DNA of 11,033 nucleotides from Flavobacteriales bacterium (lineage in GTDB: Bacteria > Bacteroidota > Bacteroidia > Flavobacteriales > Flavobacteriaceae): contig JALVKK010000169.1 in NCBI GenBank assembly GCA_027033875.1, positions 1 to 11,033 on the forward strand. The letters are read 5' to 3'. This document shows positions 6,723 to 11,033 of this stretch, one piece after another (position 1 is the first letter of the stretch; each line of letters begins with the position of its first letter). The position numbers were made by a program, and so were the translations under genes. The notes below the pieces were generated by a model, which saw nothing but the letters and a program-made list of their open reading frames with translations, was not told where the DNA came from and searched no databases.

Positions 6723-7739
6723 ATGAATCAACTCATTACATTAGGTGAATTTATCATCGACAAGCAAGCGCATTTTCCTTATTCGACAGGAGAATTAAGT
6801 AGTTTGTTAAATTCTATCAGGCTGGCAGCAAAAGTAGTTAATCACGAAGTCAATAAAGCCGGTTTGGTAGATATTCTCGGCGCAACCGATAATGAAAACG
6901 TTCAAGGTGAGCAACAGCAAAAATTGGACGTATTTGCCAACAAAGTCTTTATTCAAGCTTTAATAAACCGCGAAATTGTTTGCGGGATTGCTTCCGAAGA
7001 AGAAGATTCTTTTATCAATATAGTCGGAAAAGATAATGGTAACAACAATAAGTATATCGTGTTGATGGATCCGTTGGACGGTTCTTCCAACATCGATGTA
7101 AATGTATCAGTCGGAACGATCTTTTCTATTTACAGGCGTATTAGTTCGATAGGTAAACCGGTTACCGAAGAAGATTTTTTACAACCCGGTGTCAATCAAA
7201 TAGCCGCAGGCTATGTTATTTACGGTACCTCAACTATGTTGGTTTATACTACGGGACACGGTGTAAACGGTTTTACGCTCAATCCGGCATTAGGCGTATT
7301 TTATTTGTCGCATCCCGATATGCATTTTCCCGACAAAGGTAACATATATTCGATCAACGAAGGTAATTACCGTCATTTTCCGAAAGGTATCAAAAAATAT
7401 ATTAAATATTGTCAAGAAGAAGAAGGAGATAGACCTTATACTTCTCGGTATATAGGTTCGTTGGTTTCTGATTTTCACCGTAATATGATCAAAGGAGGTG
7501 TGTATTTATATCCGAATTCGAGCCGGTATCCCAATGGAAAATTACGTTTGCTTTACGAATGTAATCCTATAGGTTTTTTAGCCGAACAAGCCGGTGGCAA
7601 AGCCTCTAACGGACGACATCGTATTATGGAGATTAAACCGCATGAGCTGCACCAACGGGTACCTTTTTATGTCGGGAATAAATGTATGGTAGAAAAAATA
7701 GAAAAATATATCAAAAAATATGACGGAGAAAACGCTTAA
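6723..7739 (+). CDS. fbp: Class I fructose-1,6-bisphosphatase
   Basis: This cytoplasmic enzyme hydrolyses fructose-1,6-bisphosphate to fructose-6-phosphate, the committed step of gluconeogenesis. The protein is 338 residues, normal for class I FBPase. Metal-site signatures are visible: SEEED (91-95), MDPLDGSSNID (115-125, with Asp116 and Asp119) and Glu279 in LLYECNP. Substrate-site signatures are NIYSINEGN (207-215), TSRYIGSLVSDFHR (240-253) and KLRLLYE (273-279). QGEQQQKLDVFAN (61-73) is the usual N-terminal regulatory/active-site loop. The ATG at 6723 gives the typical MNQLITLGEFI start; no Shine-Dalgarno sequence precedes it. It heads a tight plus-strand group with murF (20-nt overlap) and a glycosyltransferase. 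The 84-nt gap before it holds a hairpin and a tandem repeat, so it probably has its own promoter. A class I identity is secure; the pairing with murF is unusual in function. Confidence 0.97.
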   Translation: MNQLITLGEFIIDKQAHFPYSTGELSSLLNSIRLAAKVVNHEVNKAGLVDILGATDNENVQGEQQQKLDVFANKVFIQALINREIVCGIASEEEDSFINIVGKDNGNNNKYIVLMDPLDGSSNIDVNVSVGTIFSIYRRISSIGKPVTEEDFLQPGVNQIAAGYVIYGTSTMLVYTTGHGVNGFTLNPALGVFYLSHPDMHFPDKGNIYSINEGNYRHFPKGIKKYIKYCQEEEGDRPYTSRYIGSLVSDFHRNMIKGGVYLYPNSSRYPNGKLRLLYECNPIGFLAEQAGGKASNGRHRIMEIKPHELHQRVPFYVGNKCMVEKIEKYIKKYDGENA

Positions 7740-9009
7740 AGAACTACATGAGATTTTTTTATCACACCCTAAAATTACCCGCAACAGTAAGGAAGTGCAG
7801 CCGGGTGATATTTTTTGGGCGCTGAAAGGGGAACGTTTTGACGCTAATCAATTTGCAGAAGAAGCTCTCGAAAATGGTGCGCATATTGCCGTTATCGATG
7901 ATAAAAAGAAAGATATTGTCAAAGAAAAACGGTTTTTTTATGTAGCGGATACCTTAAAAGCTTTGCAAGATTTAGGTAGTTTTCACCGCCAATATGTAGG
8001 AATGCCTACTATTGCCATCACCGGCAGTAACGGTAAAACAACGACCAAAGAATTGGTTAATGCCGTTTTGTCGCAAAAATACCGGACGGCAGCTACTTAC
8101 AAAAATTTGAATAATCATATAGGTGTGCCTTTAACTTTGCTCGATATTTCCGAAGAAGCTGATTTGGCTATTGTGGAAATGGGAACCAATCATTTTGGCG
8201 AAATAGATACTTTGGTCAAAATAGCCGACCCTGATTTCGGTATCATAACAAGTATCGGTAAAGCACATCTCGAAGCATTTAAAGATTTGGAAGGTGTGTT
8301 AAAAGAAAAATCCGCTTTATTTGATTATCTGAGACAAAAAGGCGGTATGGTTTTTATCAATCTCGATGACGATTTGGTCGAAAAAGCGGCTGCCGGTATT
8401 AAATCTTTTAAGTTTAGCTTTAAGAATCATTCAGAAGCTGACTTGCAGATGCAAGACATTTCAGATAGTCCGGCGCTCAAAATCCGTTTAAACGATACGA
8501 TGATTCAAACCAAATTAACCGGTAAATACAATTTGTCAAATATCGGTTATGCTATTGCCACGGGTAAGTTTTTCAATTTGTCCGATGAAGAAATCAAACA
8601 AGCATTGGAAGATTACACGCCCAAAGATATGCGTTCGCAAATTTTGGAACAAAACGGCAATCTGATTATTTTAGATGCCTATAATGCCAATCCTACCAGT
8701 ATGCGTCTGGCTCTCAACAATTTGTTGCAAATGTCGGGCAAACGCAAAGTCGCTGTATTGGGTGATATGTTTGAGTTGGGTGATACGACTGCTGCCGAAC
8801 ATCAAGCCATAGTTGATATGCTCAAAGAAAATGAAATAGAAGCCTATTTGATAGGCGAATATTTCAGCCGAACCGAAACGACATTGCCGGTTTTTAAGAC
8901 GACACAAGATTTTATCGATAGTGGTATTTTCAATCGGATATCCGGAGCGGATATACTGATAAAGGCTTCGCGCGGTATGGCTTTGGAAAAAATTCTGCAA
9001 AATAGTTGA
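7720..9009 (+). CDS. murF: UDP-N-acetylmuramoyl-tripeptide--D-alanyl-D-alanine ligase (MurF)
   Basis: MurF adds D-Ala-D-Ala to UDP-MurNAc-tripeptide with ATP, the last cytoplasmic step in making the peptidoglycan pentapeptide precursor. At 429 residues it is near the family length. The N-terminal substrate domain (1-~90) shows TRNSKEVQPGDIFWALKGERFDAN, split here around 20-43. The central ATPase domain has the P-loop TGSNGKTTTKE (101-111), KNLNNHIGVPLTL (128-140), VEMGTNHFGEI (152-162) and SIGKAHLEAF (178-187), with a Lys near 197 as candidate for the carbamylated lysine. The C-terminal domain shows LDAYNANPTSM (318-328), VLGDMFELG (346-354) and IKASRGMALE (414-423). The ATG at 7720 lies inside the end of fbp; it gives the family's usual N-terminus, so the 20-nt overlap appears genuine and suggests translational coupling. 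In many relatives murF sits with other mur genes or near gliding genes; here it does not. Confidence 0.96.
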   Translation: MTEKTLKELHEIFLSHPKITRNSKEVQPGDIFWALKGERFDANQFAEEALENGAHIAVIDDKKKDIVKEKRFFYVADTLKALQDLGSFHRQYVGMPTIAITGSNGKTTTKELVNAVLSQKYRTAATYKNLNNHIGVPLTLLDISEEADLAIVEMGTNHFGEIDTLVKIADPDFGIITSIGKAHLEAFKDLEGVLKEKSALFDYLRQKGGMVFINLDDDLVEKAAAGIKSFKFSFKNHSEADLQMQDISDSPALKIRLNDTMIQTKLTGKYNLSNIGYAIATGKFFNLSDEEIKQALEDYTPKDMRSQILEQNGNLIILDAYNANPTSMRLALNNLLQMSGKRKVAVLGDMFELGDTTAAEHQAIVDMLKENEIEAYLIGEYFSRTETTLPVFKTTQDFIDSGIFNRISGADILIKASRGMALEKILQNS

Positions 9010-9022
9010 AAATCAATATGAT

Positions 9023-10054
9023 ATGAAATTTATAATATTTCGGTTTTCGGCTATGGGCGATGTAGCGATGATTGTACCTGTCATACAAGTACTGCACAAT
9101 ACTTATGAAGAGGCGGAAATCGTAGTGGTATCGCGTCGGTTTTTTGCGCCTTTGTTTTATGATTTGCCCCGTGTGAAGTTTATTGGTATCGATTTGAAGC
9201 AAGATTATAAAGGCTTAAGCGGGCTTTACAGATTATTTCGTCTTTTAGAAAAAGAAAAACCTGATTTTATTGCCGATTTGCACGATGTATTACGCACCAA
9301 AGTGTTGGATTTGTTATTCAAATTAAGGGGTTATAAAGTCGCTGTAATCGATAAGGGACGTGCCGAAAAAAAGGCATTGACTCGTTCGCAAAACAAAGTT
9401 TTTTTACCTTTGAAAACAACGCATCAACGCTACGCCGAAGTATTTAAACAAAAGGGTTATCCTATTGATTTGAAAAATTTTGTTCCGGTAAAACCGGTTA
9501 TATCGAAACGGGTTCAATTGTTTTTATCACCTGTGAATGATCATAAAATTATTGGAATAGCCCCTTTTGCGGCACATAAAGGCAAGCAATATCCGTTAGA
9601 AAAAATAAAAGAAGTTATTCGCTTGATACTGGAAAAAGATGAGAATGCGGCAGTCTTGCTATTTGGAGGCGGAACAAAAGAAAAAGATAGGTTGGACGAA
9701 TTAGAAACGATAAATCGTAACAGAGTAATAAATGCAGCCGGTATTTTTTCGTTTGAAGAAGAACTGCAAATAATCAGCCGGTTGCACGTGATGTTGAGTA
9801 TGGACTCGGGCAACGGGCATTTGGCGGTTTTGTACGCTGTGCCGGTGATAACTATTTGGGGAGCAACTCATCCTTTTGCAGGCTTTGCACCTTTTAACCA
9901 ACCGTTTGAGCATCAACTATTACCGGATTTGAATAAATTTCCGCAATTACCGACTTCTGTTTACGGCAATAAGATTTTTGCCGGATTTGATGCAATTTGG
10001 AAGACGATTGAACCGGAGGTGATAGTTGAAAAAATTTTAAAACTAATTCCATAA
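9023..10054 (+). CDS. Glycosyltransferase family 9 protein (heptosyltransferase-like)
   Basis: This is a GT-B fold enzyme of the ADP-heptose:LPS heptosyltransferase (WaaC/WaaF/RfaF) superfamily, acting on the cytoplasmic face of the inner membrane. The protein is 343 residues, a normal length. The N-terminal acceptor domain begins IIFRFSAMGDVAMIVPVIQVL (split across 4-24), containing Asp13, the equivalent of the proposed catalytic base. The donor domain has IGIAPFAAHKGKQYP (177-191) with lysines near the position that binds the nucleotide sugar, LLFGGG (212-217), and MDSGNGHLA (260-268) followed by VPVITIWGATHPFAGF, the family signature. The C-terminus (LPTSVYGNKIFAGF) is typical of the Bacteroidota subgroup. 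The donor sugar and acceptor are not predictable; LPS core or another surface glycan is likely. It starts 13 nt after murF and ends before a strong terminator, so it closes the fbp-murF transcript. Confidence 0.92.
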   Translation: MKFIIFRFSAMGDVAMIVPVIQVLHNTYEEAEIVVVSRRFFAPLFYDLPRVKFIGIDLKQDYKGLSGLYRLFRLLEKEKPDFIADLHDVLRTKVLDLLFKLRGYKVAVIDKGRAEKKALTRSQNKVFLPLKTTHQRYAEVFKQKGYPIDLKNFVPVKPVISKRVQLFLSPVNDHKIIGIAPFAAHKGKQYPLEKIKEVIRLILEKDENAAVLLFGGGTKEKDRLDELETINRNRVINAAGIFSFEEELQIISRLHVMLSMDSGNGHLAVLYAVPVITIWGATHPFAGFAPFNQPFEHQLLPDLNKFPQLPTSVYGNKIFAGFDAIWKTIEPEVIVEKILKLIP

Positions 10055-10120
10055 TTTTTTCTATTTTAATTTTTGGGTACCACCTAACAATTATCATAAA
10101 GTGCGAAAAACGGGAAAATA

Positions 10121-10164
10121 TAATAAAAACGACTTTCGTACCATTACGAAAGTCGCTTTTATTA
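10121..10164. terminator. Strong bidirectional intrinsic terminator
   Basis: cgactttcgta (10130-10140) and tacgaaagtcg (10145-10155) form a perfect 11-bp stem around the loop ccat. The stem continues outward, after one A/C mismatch, for 8 more pairs (taataaaa with ttttatta). This gives a T-rich run after the stem on the plus strand (cttttatta) and on the minus strand (tttttatta). It lies between the stop codons of the convergent glycosyltransferase and CHU_C genes (67 nt after one, 16 nt after the other), as expected for a shared terminator. Confidence 0.9.
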
Positions 10165-10179
10165 ATATCAACATATTAA

Positions 10180-11033
10180 TTATCTATCCAAATAAACCCA
10201 ACCTACAATCGGTTTCAATACATTATCATCTAATTGCAATACATAATAGTAGGTGCCAACCGGTAATTTAGATGCTTCATCATAAACCATCATTCCTTGT
10301 GAACGACCATCCCAATCATTATTATACGGGTGTGATTCATATACTTTTGTTCCCCAGCGATTGTAAATTTTAAGTGAAACATTCGTAAATCTATTTAAAC
10401 CTATAATCTCAAATGTGTCATTAACACCGTCACCGTTCGGGGTGAAAATTTCCGGTATTTCAATTCCGATAGTTACAATAATGGTAGGATCATTAGGGGC
10501 AAGTGTTTCCGGGTTATCCGACAAATCGGTAATTTGATTATTGTCCGGATCATATCCGATTACAGTTGCCTGATTGACTACGGAACCGTTTGCCAAATCT
10601 TCTTTGGTAATCACATAATTAGCCGAAAAAGTTTGCGAATCCGTTTGCCCCGGTAATAAAACACTAATAGGACCGCCTACAACAGCTACTATTGGATCAT
10701 CAATACTGACATTGTGCAAGGTTATATTTCCGCTATTAGTTACCGTAAAATTATAAGTAATAACATCTCCGACATCTACTAAACCGTTGTCGTTTAAATC
10801 AACAAATTCACCGGTTTTTTCCAAAGTTATTTCCGGACATTGTACCATATCGGTTATCGTAATATTATCGGCTGTAACATCAGTCGGGTCAGATAAATCA
10901 TTAACCGTATTACCACAATTATCAGATCCGGAAACTTCCGCTTGATTATCAAAATGACCGGTATCTATATCAGTTTGTGTAACCGGATAATTTGCCGTAT
11001 AGAGCCAAGTTTCATCAACATCCAAAAGTTGGT
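10180..11033 (-). CDS. Secreted repeat protein with CHU_C (type B T9SS) C-terminal domain, partial
   Basis: Only the C-terminal ~284 residues are present; the frame is open through the right edge and the true start is outside. The visible part begins with the end of one Ig-like repeat of the DUF11/DUF7507 kind (ETWLYTANYPVTQTDID, NDLSDPTDVT). A complete repeat follows (from PEITLEKTGEFVDLNDNG, with DVGDVITYNFTVTNSGN, to TDLSDNPETLAPND). The last ~90 residues form the gliding-motility-associated C-terminal domain: IFTPNGDGVNDTFEI, LKIYNRWGTKVYES, DWDGRSQG, PVGTYYYVLQL and terminal GWVYLDR. In Flavobacteriia this domain is a type B sorting signal for the T9SS, so the protein is probably exported and surface-bound or released, perhaps as an adhesin. 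Asp/Asn-rich segments may bind calcium. It is convergent with the glycosyltransferase and shares the terminator at 10121-10164. The function of the full protein cannot be told from this end. Confidence 0.93.
   Translation of the reverse strand, partial: QLLDVDETWLYTANYPVTQTDIDTGHFDNQAEVSGSDNCGNTVNDLSDPTDVTADNITITDMVQCPEITLEKTGEFVDLNDNGLVDVGDVITYNFTVTNSGNITLHNVSIDDPIVAVVGGPISVLLPGQTDSQTFSANYVITKEDLANGSVVNQATVIGYDPDNNQITDLSDNPETLAPNDPTIIVTIGIEIPEIFTPNGDGVNDTFEIIGLNRFTNVSLKIYNRWGTKVYESHPYNNDWDGRSQGMMVYDEASKLPVGTYYYVLQLDDNVLKPIVGWVYLDR
10498..11013 (-). repeat. Coding repeat: two copies of an Ig-like adhesion module segment
   Basis: The segments encoded at 10873-11013 and 10498-10641 align over about 48 residues. 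TANYPVTQTDI matches SANYVITKEDL, DNQAEV matches VNQATV, and NDLSDPTD matches TDLSDNPET. The spacing is about 124 codons (372 nt). The copies are diverged, so this is an old domain repeat, not a recent duplication. The downstream-most copy joins directly to the sorting domain. Further copies probably lie outside the window. Confidence 0.75.

Noticed and set aside
7491..7500. Perfect Shine-Dalgarno-like aaaggaggtg inside fbp
   Set aside because: It encodes the conserved IKGGVYLYP segment of FBPase and no start codon with a plausible frame follows. Bacteroidota rarely use such sites for initiation.
11023..11025. TTG at 11025 as the start of the CHU_C protein
   Set aside because: The frame continues open to the edge (Gln-Leu before it) and begins mid-way in an Ig-like repeat without a signal peptide, so the gene is cut by the window and does not start there.
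1..11033. Mobile element, CRISPR array, tRNA/rRNA, riboswitch or defence cluster
   Set aside because: No transposase, integrase, regularly spaced identical repeats, cloverleaf or nuclease/helicase gene was seen. Coding frames are intact housekeeping and envelope genes with similar base composition throughout.

Overview
The window is an AT-rich stretch of a Bacteroidota chromosome, most likely from a member of the Flavobacteriia. The evidence is a PorZ-type component of the type IX secretion system (T9SS), a secreted protein ending in a gliding-motility-type (CHU_C, type B) sorting domain, a SusC-era style TonB-dependent receptor with an N-terminal carboxypeptidase-regulatory-like domain, promoter-like TAnnTTTG boxes, and gene starts without Shine-Dalgarno sequences. 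All eight genes read as intact, except the last, which runs off the right edge.

Layout. At the left, fabD (fatty-acid synthesis) lies on the minus strand. It is divergent from a plus-strand block across a 256-nt spacer (955-1210) that holds short degenerate repeats and a candidate promoter on each strand. The plus-strand block starts with porZ, recO and a TonB-dependent receptor, separated by only 4 and 12 nt, so they probably form one transcript. An 84-nt gap with a perfect 15-bp hairpin and a 14-nt tandem repeat separates this from a second plus-strand group. That group is fbp (fructose-1,6-bisphosphatase), murF (overlapping fbp by 20 nt) and a family 9 glycosyltransferase 13 nt further on. 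A strong bidirectional terminator (10121-10164) closes the group. It also serves the convergent minus-strand gene at the right edge, which encodes a large secreted repeat protein of which only the C-terminal ~284 residues are visible.

How the genes relate. Much of the content concerns the cell envelope: malonyl transfer for fatty acids (FabD), the last cytoplasmic step of peptidoglycan precursor synthesis (MurF), transfer of a sugar probably to lipopolysaccharide or another surface glycan (GT9), an outer-membrane importer (TonB receptor), the cell-surface attachment complex of the T9SS (PorZ) and a likely T9SS client (CHU_C protein). RecO and Fbp are housekeeping proteins sharing these transcripts. 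There is no sign of a mobile element, CRISPR array, tRNA, rRNA or defence system. I see no clearly new multi-gene system; the items most worth a second look are the intergenic repeat and hairpin elements and the unusual operon couplings.
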